Shown: in pieces, positions 1 through 15,900 of the stretch
Layout: each line of letters opens with the position of its first letter
Position numbering within the stretch: position 1 is the stretch's first letter
NCBI RefSeq assembly: GCF_964340395.1
Contig: NC_135553.1
Span: forward strand, 379,001-439,000
Length of the DNA: 60,000 bases
Origin: Glandiceps talaboti
Lineage: Eukaryota > Hemichordata > Enteropneusta > Spengelidae
Direction: 5' to 3'
The notes under the pieces: model-generated
Seen by the model: the letters and a program-made list of their open reading frames with translations, nothing else
Databases searched by the model: none
What the model was told of the DNA's origin: nothing
Made by a program: the position numbers and the translations under genes

Positions 1-739
1 AAGTGGAACATTTTTTTGACAATTTTTTGTTAGGTACAATAACTTACTAGTAATATCTTACACCATGAACAGTATCGCATCACCTGAGGATAAATGTTTT
101 TGTAGCTGTATACACGATAAATCAAATCAAATTGATTTTTTGGTCCGCACTCAAAAATCAGCACCCTCAATCAGGGCTATTACCATTTCAACCTGTTCCT
201 GCACTGCTTATGGATAATATCAACCACTGGTTAACATGTGCAATTTCTACTTATTGGTATTTTAACAATTTTCAGTAAATATATTGGTTATCTGATTGAA
301 AAAAGAGATTCCAATTACACCAGTACAGTTATAACATGGTAGAAGATTCAAAAGCAGGCTTTTACTCAAGCTACAGACTTACCACTACACCACCTACAGA
401 TAATATTGACAACTAAATAACAGGGACAATATCTTTATATCATAATTGACCAATTTCTAGCGAATAAATATTTGGTTATTTGAAAAAATATATCCCAGGT
501 ACAGCTGGTGCTGATTTAATTGTCATGTTTTAGTCATTCATTCAGATGATACTTGTGTATATATTGAGGGACAACACATTTTCTTGGCTGAACTAAGAAT
601 AATATTGGGACGAATTATGTCATATACATATCACATTCCATGCACTTTCAATCTTTAGTGATAGGAAGCTATTGATTGGAATACTTCGAACTTTTCAGTT
701 ATGTGCAATATTTATTTCATTGTTTTAGGGAGAACTTAC
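1..739. other. Intronic sequence of MEIOB, no feature seen
   Basis: This lies downstream (in gene direction) of the last MEIOB exon visible in the window, whose splice donor is at 739-734. The remaining roughly 70-100 residues of the protein must be encoded beyond the left edge. I found no exon, RNA gene or repeat array here. Confidence 0.5.
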
Positions 740-3700
740 CATCTGACTGCAACAACACTGCCAATTACAGAATCAATATCAAATGATGAAATATACGCAT
801 AAGTGATTCCATATTCTGGTGTTGCATTGAACTCTGACTTGGCTTTACTTTTAGCTTTCAGTTGTTGTATAGTATACACATCTGTAATACTTTCAACTGC
901 AATCAAATTTTATAAATCATAATATGTGAACATTAATATGATGTATAAATAACAGACAACTAACAGTTGAAATAATTGTTTGACTAGGTTTTTCTCCATA
1001 TAGAGCTGGTTCATGGTTCAATGATGGGAGCGAAAGAGTTGAAAAAAAATGTGAAGCAAGTAAATAGAACCTGACCATATTTCAGACATACATGTATATT
1101 TACATCAAACAAGAGCTGAATGCATGAAAGTTCACACGTTATATGTACAATCAATAAACTTTCTCTCTTTTAATTTTAACAATTATGTTGTATATTTGTA
1201 GGAATAATTGCTGTTTAAAGCATACAATGTTACAATTTAATTTCCTTGAATTCAATATATAATGAATTACAGTTTTGTGAATGTCAATTAATACTTGTTA
1301 TGATTGTCATGCACATATCCAGAATACAGTCATATATTAGTTACTGTATATTTATGTCACTATCAATGTTTATCCAAAACTGCACTGAATTTCTGTAAAA
1401 ATCATACTATGCAATCCTGAGATATTGAGTGCAAGGAATGACTGTGCTGTCATTTACATATCATTTGCATAAACTGATACAGGTATGCAATAATGTGTTT
1501 GGTGTTGCACTGCAGTGCAAATACAAGTGTGCGCACTGGTACAAGTAATCACTGGTCCATCTGTCGGACACTGACCACATACTTACACTCTGGGTCTTGT
1601 CCCATGGATTCACTGACCATAGTATCATCATCAAAATTAACGGACTGACCATATGTATACAAACTATGAGCTTCTCTGGTATCTACAGTAGAAGAGATTA
1701 ATTTATTTGGTAATGCATATCTCACACAAAACAAAAAATATTTGTGACAAAGCTCTGGAAAAGTACATTTGCTGGCATTTGCGAGTACAATAAAGTACAA
1801 ATTCAATTGAGGTCCACAATGCAAATAAGTATTCTTGTGCTAACCTTGGCAGTACTTTTATATGTATTTTTACAATATTTTACTGCCAAATAAATAAATC
1901 TAAAAATCTAAATCTGATTTATGTCCAAAAAATGTTTTTCTTCAATTTTGCTTATAATTCACTCGAGTATGACAGCGTAAATGGGTACCAAATAGGATGT
2001 GATTTAATGTACTTTATTCTAATGCACTACAATAGTGGCAGTATATGCAGTTATTCGGTTTGTACATTGCAATAGGAATTGAGTAGGTATGACAATGACA
2101 GATCAACTATCAGGAAGCTACACACTAAAATTATTACATGTATTGTCACATGTTGATATAAGCTATAAACAGATGTTAATGAAAGTACTCTCACAATAAG
2201 GTGGTGTTTTAGAGAGCAAGTTTTTCTCATGTGGAGCATAAACGTCATTCAGTGTTTACCCTTTCTTGATTACATAGTGATTATATCCACCAATAGATAG
2301 TATCATTCATTTCTACCACATGCCACAGCAAGTGGTTTAGTTTGTGTCAAGTCTTGGTTTGCTGATGGAAACACAGAGTCTTATAAGAAGTAATGCCATT
2401 ACAAGTATGTGCCAGGGGAAATAATTGTATGCTGATCTCTGTCAACATGTTGAAAAGCTCAATAAAAATATCATTATTACAGCCCTTCATTGTTTTTCAT
2501 GAAAAATAAACAAACAGTACCAGGATTAACTGTAAAGATGGTCTTTGAAGTGACTGTTGCTACCATAGTTCTTCTGAAGTCATCATAGCTCACTCTCACA
2601 TCAGACGCAAATATTACTATAAACATAAGTGAACAAGTTGTGGGTTAATCTAAAATGTGTCGATAATAGCAAATAGGCATTCAGGAAAACTGTAATCATG
2701 CTTTTCTATGAATTTGGAATCATTTATCTGTATTGATTTGTAAACAAATATCCAATATATTTACCAGCAAATTCTACTGGTGCAAAATATCAGTACTGTG
2801 AGATAATACATGGACATTTCTTTATCAAATATACATGAAACATTCCAAACTGGTTACAGACAAGATGGCTTGTCCAACATGCTGCTTCAATACAAGGAAC
2901 ATATCTTTTTGAACATGAATCACAATTTTCAATCTACATTCAAATGTTTACCAGTGCATGCATATTCATGCAGTTATGTGAACCACTTTGGCAAGCAGTA
3001 GAGGGAGTGTGAGTAGTGCTAGACATATAAAGGTAGGTGTACCTGTAACTTTTGGACTCCATGTTTGAGCGAGGTCAATGTTTTCTTCATCCCAGCTAAA
3101 AATAAAGTTAGTTATTCCACAAAATTATCATTGGATAAAATGTCAATACCAAATAAATAATTATGTGTAAAATGTAGAGTGGTTAGTTCTTTTTCAGGAA
3201 TTTAAAAGAGGTGGCAAATTGGTAATATGGTCAGTCCTCAAGGGGTCAATTTGTCATATATTCAGTATTCAGGTATGATAAACCTGTCATATTTTGCACA
3301 AAAAATTGAAAACAGTGGCGTCATATAAATGTTATCAAATGTTCAAATAACAAAGATGCCACACTATAAAAACGCCATCGAATGCTATTGTATAGCGCCC
3401 TCAAGCCAACATTTTGTTTTGATTCTTTTGTTTTTATATGGCTATGCATTCTGTTGAATTTAATAAGTATAGCCACCTCGAGTAATTGCAGTTCTCGGTT
3501 GCTAAGACAGCAATTGAAAGAATCTAAATCTCATCTATCTAGAGCAAAATATAGGCCTGCACAACAGAGCGTAAACCCTTCACAACAACAAAAACACCAA
3601 CTGAATGGTGAACACTTCTAATGTTGTCATTTTGATAATTTTCTCATATTTCTTACTTCCTCTGTATGAAAAATTTATCACATAAACACAAATACAGAGA

Positions 3701-6700
3701 GGCCAAAAATATTGATAAATCTTGTGAGTAAATGGAAACTGAACAATGGTGTGAATATACTCACAACATTACACTAAAGGATGGACAGGTTTCATCGAGA
3801 AGTTTGACTTCACATCTCTTTGTTTGTCTTCCACTTTTTGTAGTTAGATCCTTTGCATTTCCAATCTATGGTTAGGAAGAAAGAACTAATTATAATTCCT
3901 TAATTATCTTTTTAATTTGAAAACTATAGATGAGGCGTATAGATGAAATTCTAATGTTTATCTGCTCACTTACTTGTTTGTCATCAAATTGTATTGTGAA
4001 CTATTTGATAGTGTAATGTGATGACTATATATTGTACATACTGTGAAGGGAATCTTTATCAGGTCTATTTACACCTAATGGCAATCAACCTTGTCATAGG
4101 CTACAAATTGTGGAAAAAAGTATCACATAACAGGCAAAGTTTGGAATTTACAAATAAAGCACTATGAATCTGCTTACCTCTTTGACCAAAGCTAATAAAT
4201 TAATATGTTCTCCATTTAAACTTTGTCCATTGGTGATAACATCTCCTAGAGTGTAGTAATCACTGGTATCCTTTATTGGTATATGTTGAATTGAATTGAA
4301 GTTTGCAAAGTCCCAACCACTGTACTGGCATACTGTAGAATGTCTCTCACTAATATTCAATTCAACATTCCTGTAGTTATGAAAAAAGGAGAGCAACTTT
4401 TAGTTATAGTCTTTGACTTAATGGTAAGGGTGCCCACACTTAATTCTAGGTTTCTCATTGTAACACCTTAAACATGATGGGTTAGTTGATAAGTGAAAAC
4501 AATTTTAAAAAGTAAGAAAAAAGTAAGTGTATGAGTACATGTTGGTGATACCTTCAACTCATAACTGTACTTTAACAGTCTGAATGAAATAGAAATAACA
4601 ATTAAAGTCAGAAGGAAACTTTGAATCATGTGTTTCATTAAATTTCCTAAATTTCAGCAATAAACCATAATTCACCTCAGATATGTGTTCATGAGGTTGC
4701 CATCTAATAATCAGCGATTCTGTGATTTTTTCTAACCCTGCCATAGAGGGCAATGTTTTTTATTTCACCAGGATGAAGAAATATAGGGTTAGTTGGGTCA
4801 TGAGAAATATAGAATTAAGGCCCTAACTAATCAACATCACTATTTGTTGGTAAATATGATTTTTGGTAAAGTTTGTTCATAATGCAAAACATTTAATTAA
4901 CACATATTTTGATAATCCTCTGATTATGAGTTGTCTAGCATTGCTATGTCTTATATTTTATTTATTTGAAAATTTCCTCTTCAGTATCATCATTACATGT
5001 AACATGTAATACATACTAGTATATTGATTTTGTGTTTTTTTCAATGGAGAAAGACTTACAATGGTGTTCTTGGTCCATATCTATCAGCTTTTTCACCAGT
5101 TGGTTTACTTTGGATGTGGGGATTTCTAACCTCAACTGCAAAGGAAATCAGTGAAAGAGACATTCATTTTGGTTTCAACTTTTCAAGATATGAAAAGTGC
5201 AGCAAATGGTGCTGTAACAATATATATCACAAGTATGGGTAGTGATGAATAACACAATGCCATAATGTTCAGAATATATCAAGTACTATAAATTACCACA
5301 TAAGAAATTTCATTTTAACAGCATGCCTATGAGTAAGACATTACAACTTGTTCTCCTAAGCTCTAAAGGAGTGATAGTCAGTAATTATCATTCATGAGCA
5401 CTACTCTTCATTGTGTACCAGTAAATGACTTAAAGATTCTATTGTGGTTACAATGAAAACTGAAATGCATAGTTTACATGTGTAAAGAATGGTAGCTTAT
5501 TGTTGAGGTCATATATCCAACAGTTGATTAGTTTTCAGCCTGTGTATTATCCCACATGGGAGAGAATCCTGACTGTAGAGTTACACACAAGTTGGTATCA
5601 GGTTGTACACTACATGAGAGGTAGGAAGGAAAACATCAAAAAATATATCTCCCTTACTGATGTCTCCAATTTTAAAAGATTGACCTAGTTCATTGATATG
5701 ACTTTCACTTCCCCAGCAGCTTGCATTTATATAATCTGATGGAGAATACCTCAATGTAAAGCTCAACAAGAAAACCTCAGTACCAGGATCTGAAATGTAT
5801 ACAGGAAATTTTATTCAGTATTTATTAGGTTATCAGGCAGCTGATATTCTAGTATCACACTTGGTATACTGTGTCTACAAAATCATTTCAGTACCTGGCT
5901 TTATACTTATACTTACATATATCAAATATAAATTTTAATGTATTATACTATTAAAATGTTATGTCTTACATAGACATCAAGTATTAATGTCATCCAATCT
6001 CTTGATCATGATAATATAGAACTGTACTGTGAAACACAATTTTTATTTGGAATTTATTTCACTATGAATATTCATCCAGGCATGTTTTACAGCCAGGTAT
6101 ATGTTGCATGAACTACACATTAATTCAATGTCTATGGTAATGTCAAGGTCTTCATCTTCATTAAAAAGTGCATCTCTAAAAACTCTACACTAAATTATGC
6201 AAGAGATAGATTGATATTAGCATTTGACCTTGGTGATGAAGAATTCATCCCAATGTTTTCTTACCATCAGTAACTAATCATAAAACATCACTTACTCTAT
6301 AAAAAATAAAACTAATGCCACTTACTTTTTTTACTTGGAAAAGATCGAACACTCTGTTTTGTTAACACAAGACCAACAAGGACCTGCAGTGGTAAGTTTG
6401 GTGAATAATTAGGAATTACAAAATACACATATTATGTCAAAAGATAAATCATTATGAATTATCTTTTCAAAAAGGAAAATAAAAAGTGGAAGCAGACATA
6501 CAGTATCCATCAAATAGGTGCTGATCTTTTCAGTTGCACCCCCTTTGACATTTAAAAAACACACCATAATATTGATTCATGTTGGCAATATTATAATATA
6601 GATCTATATTCTGATTGTAATTGATGTTAAGCATATTTTTCCTACATTAAATTAGACATAAAAAATATTTCTCTGTCAAGAGCTTTGGGTTGCAATTCTG

Positions 6701-7019
6701 AATTATCAAAAATGTATAAATTAGCACTATTAATAATTTGTACAATCTTAGAGGTTAAATTGGATAAAGACTCATAGACAACAATATATCATTATATTAG
6801 GCTGTGCATGTTTCTGACACATTTTCCAATGAATAGTTATATTGGAATGCATTTGAAAACTACCGTATTTGGCATTCCAGGTGTAAGCTCCTGCAGCATT
6901 TCTCTCCCACTAGCCAGATTATTTGCTTTGTTATTAGCAGTGATATTACTGATTGTTGTACCATCAGGCCATGTAGCTTGAGTACCAAATTCATTTTCAA
7001 AAGCTCCAGACCAATCCAT
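740..7019 (-). CDS. MEIOB: MEIOB, meiosis-specific OB-domain protein (3'-partial, 10 exons)
   Basis: MEIOB is an RPA1-related protein that binds single-stranded DNA with SPATA22 and RPA and stabilises recombination intermediates at meiotic double-strand breaks. I joined exons at 7019-6864, 6383-6326, 5789-5658, 5135-5060, 4370-4178, 3865-3765, 3095-3043, 2616-2521, 1682-1587 and 896-740. Every join has GT-AG borders and matching phase, giving 372 codons plus two bases. Family landmarks seen in order are FTLRYSPSDYINASCWG (first OB fold), HIPIKDTSDYYTLGD and NGQSLNG, KRCEVKLLDETCPSF, FWDEENIDLAQTWSP, VIFASDVRVSYDDFR, and DVYTIQQLK with YGITYAYIS. The last exon ends in TG, which would complete the first cysteine of the zinc-ribbon-like segment of the C-terminal OB fold. 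The start is the ATG at 7019; the N-terminus aligns poorly, so the start is less sure than the body. The human protein is about 440-470 residues, so the 3' end is off-window. Confidence 0.93.
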
Positions 7020-7218
7020 TGCTGTTACATGTGAAAGGGATGATAAAATATAGTGACATTAATTCTTTTTAATACATACTTCTAAGGGAATGAGCAGAAT
7101 TTATAGCGGGGGTGGGGGAACTGGGGGTGTAAAGGTGGGCCTTGAACATTCTGATGGTATGGGAAGAATATTTTGCTCATGATTTGAACCAAATTAAACC
7201 TCAGGAGCAGCTACTTAC

Positions 7219-8040
<822 letters not shown>

Positions 8041-8049
8041 AGACGACAT

Positions 8050-9953
8050 TTATTAGTATAGTCTTCGCTTTCACAATCCTGACGTCATGGACCTAGGTCT
8101 TGCGCCCTCTATGGCCAGGTCTGGAAATACAGCTACTTTCTTCACAATAAAATAGTCACACTGAATAATTGCACAGATGCACTTCTGGAAAACTTTTATC
8201 AAGACTTAATATACCCCCATCCCCTTCCTTGTTATGAAAAGAAATATTGGGGATAAAAAGAACACTGGTAGGACAAACCACAGAAATCTACTGATCCTGC
8301 TAATACTTCAAGCTGGGGACCATTGGAACAGGGACGCACTTACTGTAGTCTAGTGTCCCAGTACTATGTTCGAAAAAACACTCAATGTGTACATGGGTAC
8401 CTATTTGCATGAATGAGTCAAGAATTGCTAATTGGGATGGTGTATTTTAAATATGGCAAATGCGATACAATATTTGGTGATTGAATTGTTTATTTCTATT
8501 GAAATGAAGACAAGATACATACATATATTAAGAGTCAAATTAGATAAAAAAAATTACTTTTGAATTTTCACATTTTAACATTCAAGATACAGACAAGTTT
8601 GTAATATCATAACTTGTGATTCTTTACCATAATAGACTATTTGTTATGAGTTTTGAATATGATTTACATAATTTTGAGAATACAGAATGAATTAGCTTTT
8701 GTGAGGAGTATGAGAGATCATCTACAACTCCTAAAAAATGTGTTTGCTATATATCTCAAACACCCATCTAGCAAGTGAACCAAGTCAAAATGAAGTAAAC
8801 AAGTAACATTAGTGCATAGCATTAGGAACATTGAACATACGGCTATATGCTATAGTTCCAGAGGTGAGTCATGTGACCAACCCTGAACATCAGACTGGGC
8901 TTCAGACAAAGTTTCAGTTTTGCTTTCACTAAATATCAATTGTGTTTAGTGTTTCAAAAGTTCAAGTTCATTGTTGATATGGGCTATGTTGATAAAATGA
9001 TTGTGAGGGTCTTTCTCCTAATTGTTGACACATACATGAAAATCTAACCCAACCCAACATCCTTTAGGTGTGCCCACAGATATGAACAGAATGAAAATAC
9101 AATCTATTGCTGGACAGACTAGATCTATGAATTCTAAGAAGTATGAAAGTGTCCTACGTTGAGTGTGTAGCAACATTAATAGGAAAGAATAGTTTGTAGT
9201 TATGCCAAAGCTGTCAAAACCACATTCCAATTAGACTGAAAGACTTGTTGTTGGCACACATTTACTTGCTCCCCACACATAGAAATTAAAATTGACAATA
9301 ACAACAGCAACAACAACAATTATTTTACTTCAGATTCCAGAACAAAGTATGTGTTACTAAATATGGAACAGACCCTCGGTCTATGGGTTAACACAGGAAT
9401 AGCAATCCATTCTACCATTTGGTCTTAGTTTAGATACCATTTTAGTCATTAAAAGTACCAATAACATCCCCAATTTCAAGAAAAAGATGCAATAAATACA
9501 AACCTATACCTGGACCATGAAGGACCTGAACCATCATTGACACTGTGACAAAAGTCTAAAATACAATACAACATATATGTACAACAATTTGCAGTGTTAC
9601 ACCACATTATCTAAATTACAATTATATAAATTACGGAAACAATATTTCATTGCACCAAAATAAAATACAAACAAATTTGCATCAATATATTAACTACTAC
9701 TAGCTAATTACTTGACAGACAACTGACCCTGTTATAAGTTGCAATGACATCATGGCTGTAACTGTAGATAAACGTACAACAATATCTAATATGTATTATG
9801 TTATGATGGTTCCAGTCATTACCATAAATTATCTAGTGCTCTGGTGGTGTGTACATGCATGTAGAGTGAAGTGTTCCAAAAACATCTGACAGATAAACTC
9901 TATTTAAATATTTTCATGAATATTAATTTCAGAAAAGTACACAGCATTTCATA
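8050..9953. other. Intergenic region and 3' flank of the C17orf75 homolog
   Basis: No coding exon is visible. It should hold the 3' untranslated region of the gene ending at 9954. A minus-strand AATAAA at 8494-8489 is one possible polyadenylation signal, 1.46 kb after the stop. A short CAA-rich run lies near 9299-9320. A segment at 9555-9510 has good splice signals on the minus strand (listed as a finding). Confidence 0.45.
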
Positions 9954-12900
9954 TTATCTTGTTCTGCTGGTAAATCCACCATTTTCTTCTATAAACTCTT
10001 CCAATGCTTTGAGAACTTGCTGTGCATCATGGGATGTGAGTGTATGGTCTTCCATTTTAGCTGTCTGTAGCAATATGGCTCCATTTCCACAGTTATTCAA
10101 AAATATGCAAGATCTGGAAAGTAAACATGGTCAAATTTCAGTTAATGGTGAGAAAAACCATATAACAGGATTCTTTATCACAAGTTAGTAAGCCTGATAA
10201 GTTTTATAGTTTTATATGGCAATGTAATTGGACATATTTATGTCTGTGATATGCACTACTCACTGACTGCACATCTTTTAACATATAGAAGTAATCTGCC
10301 ATAACAAAAACAAAAATATATCAAAATTTTGAGCTCCTGTGGCTTTCTTTCTACAAGATGATATTAACTCACCTATAGAGGGCATAGTGATCATTTTCTG
10401 CTTGTCGTATCAGTCTCTTCAATGTGTTCATGTCTTGGATTGCCTTCAGTTTAAAATTCTCAATAACCTGTCTTAGATATACTGGGTTATCTGTCTGTCC
10501 TTTGCACAATGCCTTGGCCCAATCTTCACAAAATTCATTGTACTCTATGAATAAGTCAATGTATATGTATTAATGGGATCACCTGACAGCTAAGTTTGTT
10601 GGTTAGAACATCAGAATCCACCATGTGTATACCTGAGTTTTTGTTTACAGTGGTGTATAGGTCAAACTTAATATCTTAGTTCCAAGGTTCCACAAATGTT
10701 CCAAGGGTTTTAATAGACACTTCAAGCAAGAAGCAGGTTAATTTTTATCCACCTTTTCTGGGTTTAATACACATCATTGTAAAATACAGCCTCTTTTATG
10801 GCACATCCAAGACGCTGTAGTTTCATTCACATACAAAATCTTTTATTTTATGTATAGCCAATTTATCCACTTTGTACATTAACACTACAACCAACCAATC
10901 AGATTGCTTTCAGAGCCGTATGGGATCAGAGCTTGATATTTCACAGTGTCCTGGAAGAAATATCAGCTCTGGTTTGTGAGAATGTAAATACACTTTACAA
11001 ATAGCTACACATGTAGTTGTGATTGTTGACTTGAGAAGGAAATGGGGCTTATCAAAATATTGGATATACTCCATTTTTAGCAATATATTAAACAAACTTC
11101 AATGCTGAATAAATATCGAGTTTTGCAATTTGATGTTGGGCTGGAGTAAATGAACACTGCCATACCTTCATTTCCAAAACTGACTTTATCACCTGTTATA
11201 GTCAGTGTACAAATTCCCTGTGTTCTTGTAGAGGGTGTTTTCTGTTTGTCACCTACAGCAATATCAACTAGAGGCACTGTACTTGGGGCCTTGTCTACTG
11301 CCTCATGTTCATTCATTCTGCTGGTCTGAAGTAAACCAGCAAGAGTACAACACTGGGACAACCTGCAACATAAATGATATATGTGGATGGATTAAATGCT
11401 AATGACACTATAGCATATGTGATGACTGGATACACATGCTTTGAATGATAGTCTTGTCTCGTAAGTTTGCCTAAAGGTCAGGATTGCATATGGTAACACT
11501 CTACTGTGCAGTTACTGTGTATGATTAGGCACCAGGTACTAAGCATGCAGTTACTGTGTATGATTAGTCACCAGTTACTAAGCATGTAGTTACTGTGTAA
11601 GATTAGTCACCAGGTACTAAGCATGTAGTTACTGTGTATGATTAGTCACCAGGTACTAAGCATGTAGTTACTGTGTATGATTAGTCACCAGGTACTAAGC
11701 ATGTAGTTACTGTGTGTGATTAGTCACCAGGTACTAAGCATGTAGTTACTGTGTGTGATTAGGCACCAGGTACTAAGCATGTAGTTACTGTGTATGATTA
11801 GTCACCAGGTACTAAGCATGTAGTTACTGTGTGTGATTAGGCACCAGGTACTAAGCATGTAGTTACTGTGTATGATTAGGCACCAGGTACTAAGCATGTA
11901 GTTACTGTTTATGATTAGGCACCAGGTACTAAGCATGTAGTTACTGTTTATGATTAGGCACCAGGTACTAAGCATGTAGTTACTGTGTATGATTAGTCAC
12001 CAGGTACTAAGCATGTAGTTACTGTGTATGATTAGGCACCAGGTACTAAGCATGTAGTTACTGTTTATGATTAGGCACCAGGTACTAAGCATGTAGTTAC
12101 TGTTTATGATTAGGCACCAGGTACTAAGCATGTAGTTACTGTTTATGATTAGGCACCAGGTACTAAGCATGTAGTTACTGTTTATGATTAGGCACCAGGT
12201 ACTAAGCATGTAGTTACTGTGTGTGATTAGGCACCAGGTACTAAGCATGTAGTTACTGTTTATGATTAGGCACCAGGTACTAAGCATGTAGTTACTGTGT
12301 GATCAAGATAGTGTAATCATCAGAAGTTCCAAAAACAGTACACTGCAAATCTGAGGGACTAGTTTTTAGAGTCAGTCTGCTGAGACTATAATTAAACCAA
12401 CATCCATTCAATAGCTTATCACTGTTGTATCAACATGTTGCGATAGGTTGTTTTAGTTGTATCTAGCTTTGTAAACCAAAGCCTTGACTATACTAGTATA
12501 TAGGTAAATATTAGTACTTTATTCAGTCAGAAATCATCATAAATGCTGTCTGCAGTAGACACAATGACTTTACTAACTGCTTATCATAAGGAACTTTGCC
12601 TGACCTATCTAGCTAGAGAGTAGTAGCTAGTATAAAAATTAGCCTGAAGTATTCACTTACTTGTGGATATCTTTTTGTAAGTTGTCATCACCTCCCTTGA
12701 TATCTAGTTTGTAATCCATCATTGCCTAAAGAAAAACACACTATATCATTATACCTAACTTTGTACATACAATTAGTTGTTGTAGTTCTTAACTCATTTC
12801 ACCCTTGTTTAGCAACAGGTATTAAAGTAATGCAAAATTTTTGTCATACAACTTACTGAAATGCACTTGCTTACGATGATAACAACTGATATGTTGAAAC

Positions 12901-15900
12901 TGAGGTTGCATGTCTGCCAGCTACATGATTCCAAAGGCACTTTCAAGTGATTAACATAAAAGTTTCTTTAACTAGCCAGTAAATCAGTTTCTTCAATCTG
13001 TCTCTTTCAGGTGTTTACTATAACATTTTCTTTAACTATGTCTTAAGTCAGTCAACTCTATTATTGTCAGGTGACACATATCACATTGCCAAATGATATT
13101 ACATAAGCAAATGACAATATTACATGACCAAAATTGACACAAGACCTGATGAAGTGCATCACATGACCAAATGACATCATATGACCAAGTGACACTACCA
13201 TAAGACCATAATGACAATGCTGTATGTTCAAGTGACAATATCACATGGCCAAATGACAATATCATATCACCTAGTGACAATATCACATGGCTATAGGGCA
13301 ATATCATATCACCTAGTGACAATATCACATGGCTATAGGGCAATACCATATGACAAAGTGATAATATCATATGATCAAATAGAGGTCAGTTCACTACTCA
13401 CTGCATGTATGAGGTAAACTGCATCCATTTGTAATTTGTTGACACTCCTAGAGAGGAACTCTATGGACTCCTGGTACCAATCTGTCAGGTAACATTGAAT
13501 GTTATCTATTTCTGTTAACTAAAAACATGACAGATGAAGGAAATTAACATAAACAGTATATAGATTGTACATGACAATTGGCTATTATCTTTATTTGTGC
13601 TTATTACACTTCAACATTATTACACAAGTTGTCATTGGTCAGAATTGAATCACATGACCTTCTTTAAATAGACTATTGTGGTTCTTTCTTTCAATTTTGA
13701 ACATTGAGTGTGTATATTGTAAGACTGATTCTGCTTGGCTACACGTAAGTACTAGATTTGGTATGGGAATGCCTATGGTGTTGTGTCAGATGTATGTAAT
13801 GAGTACTCACAAAAGAACAAACGACAGTAAACGTAAACCTAAATTAAATTGTAAAGTGTACAATACATCGGATTTTAATCAGATTAAGACAAGACATGAC
13901 ACAACATAACATGACACGACATGACACAAGACAAGACACAACATGACACGACATGACACAACATGACACGACATAATAAGTCAAGACAAGAAAAGACATG
14001 GCATGACATGAAAATTAATAATATCGAGACTTACACTGATATCCACCAATGACAATAGACCATGGCTGAAGATCTCCAGTTCAATTCTAAAGGTATTCCA
14101 GTTAAGACTTCATAAGTTGTCAATTTATTGTAACTCTAGTTCATCTACATGGCATCACTGCTGCTCACGGTTTTATGCAGTGTTACCATAAAATGTTCAC
14201 CCTGCTTCTGCTTGACTTCTTCAAGGTGACATTGATGCCCTCATCAGCTTTCTACATGTTTGATTTGTTATGCAAGGATGAGCACAAAAATTATTTGACA
14301 AAAAGCTACTATCATTTTCATAGTTTGATAGGCATCCATGAACAATTAATTATTTAATAATACATGTAAAACAAATGTATGTATATCAATATCTACTGAT
14401 ACTTTGAAGTCTGCATCTCAACCACATCATAAAATTGTGCTACCTATTGCAGCAATGATAAAACATAATGAACCCTAGCAGACATAAATTCTTTCGAAAG
14501 GATATAGATCTAGTACAGATTCAATATTGGTAATGAAGCAGACGACATATTCCCGTGAAGTGACTCCACTGCCATCACCGTCCATTGATACCATTTCTTG
14601 GTCTGGTTGTCGGAGCAAACAATAGAAACAGTACGATGACATATCTGAAATCCTACAAACAGAACAAAAGATCAAAAAGTTATAATCATTATGAGATCAA
14701 GATAGTCAGTAACTGGTATTGATGAAATAAATTTGTAAAGATTGGACAGTAACATTAGTTTTACTTATATACATATCTATTCATATTCTTTGAATTATTC
14801 ATGTATCAAACCAAGGATGACTTCCATATGCTACAACATGTCACATGTTGTCCAGACTATTTCAAGAATAAATATGCATAGACTTGAGAAAGTAAGGCTT
14901 ATACAGTCTGTAAGGTACATCACATCAGGGCATTATCATTTTCATAGTTTGATATACAACCATGAATAATTAATGATCTAATAATGATATTGAAACAGTC
15001 AGCATCATTTGGTCAGAAAGAAACAACCACAGGTTATTGTTCAGCTCAGTGGAGTGATCAAATTATTAACAGTAATGTTCACATATATTCATAAAAAAAT
15101 TAAAATATAACAGTTCAGGAATTTTAACATGAATATGAAGTGATCATACCAAGTATCCTTCTGTAAAAATGGTATTTCAAAACATCAATCAATATATAAT
15201 AACTAATAACACAAACACATATTTATGGGTCTCAAGGGACAATTCTAATAATTAAATTGTAATATGAGTCATCCAATTATTCATTTACACACTGTAAGAT
15301 ACTCAAATTGCATTTCTACACTGTTTTGTACAATGCCGACTACTGTATTTGACTTATAAAATGAGTAAGGTCACCACAGCAATTATCAGTAGTGCATGAA
15401 AGTAAATACTAGTACATGTAGTTGAACATGCAAGTCAAATAATTGATCTAGAGATCCACTTTTTTTCTTCTTTTTGGGGAGGGGTGTATTATTTTCTGAG
15501 AGGGGGTATATCCCAATCCCAACCCTAAGAATAGTAAGATTACTTATGAGTAAAAATGTTCAAAAGTACCATTAATTTCCGAAATTTTTTATAAATTCAA
15601 ATTGCACAGGTATAATTATATATTCCCAGATATTTGTCTTTATCAAACCAAATGGATTTTTGTCACTCCTTGTGTGCATAGTGATAAGGCATGTTGTATA
15701 ACTTGTATTTTCCTTGGCTAGGATAAGAAATACATTTGGCAATACTACCAGTATATCATATGGTTAAGCTGAACACAATAAGAAATAACAGAAGAGTGAT
15801 GACTAACCCAAGCTGCATTGCTGCTACATTGCCACTACCACTATATACAGTACCCCTGGATAATCTTTTGGCAATTCCACTACGAAGTTCTGTTTCATGT

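Noticed and set aside
4559-4753. Possible extra MEIOB exon with LEKITESLIIRWQPHEHISE
   Set aside because: Exons at 5135-5060 and 4370-4178 join directly in phase and match the human protein without a gap, so this segment is intronic.
11997-12287. 96-codon frame with a 13-residue repeat
   Set aside because: It comes from the 39-bp minisatellite, whose length is divisible by three; it is intronic and unrelated to the exons on either side.
14461-14505. Continuation of C17orf75 exon 4 as YPFERIYVC to a stop
   Set aside because: It does not match the family; the ATATCCTTT at this point is an AT-AC donor and splicing there restores the conserved sequence.
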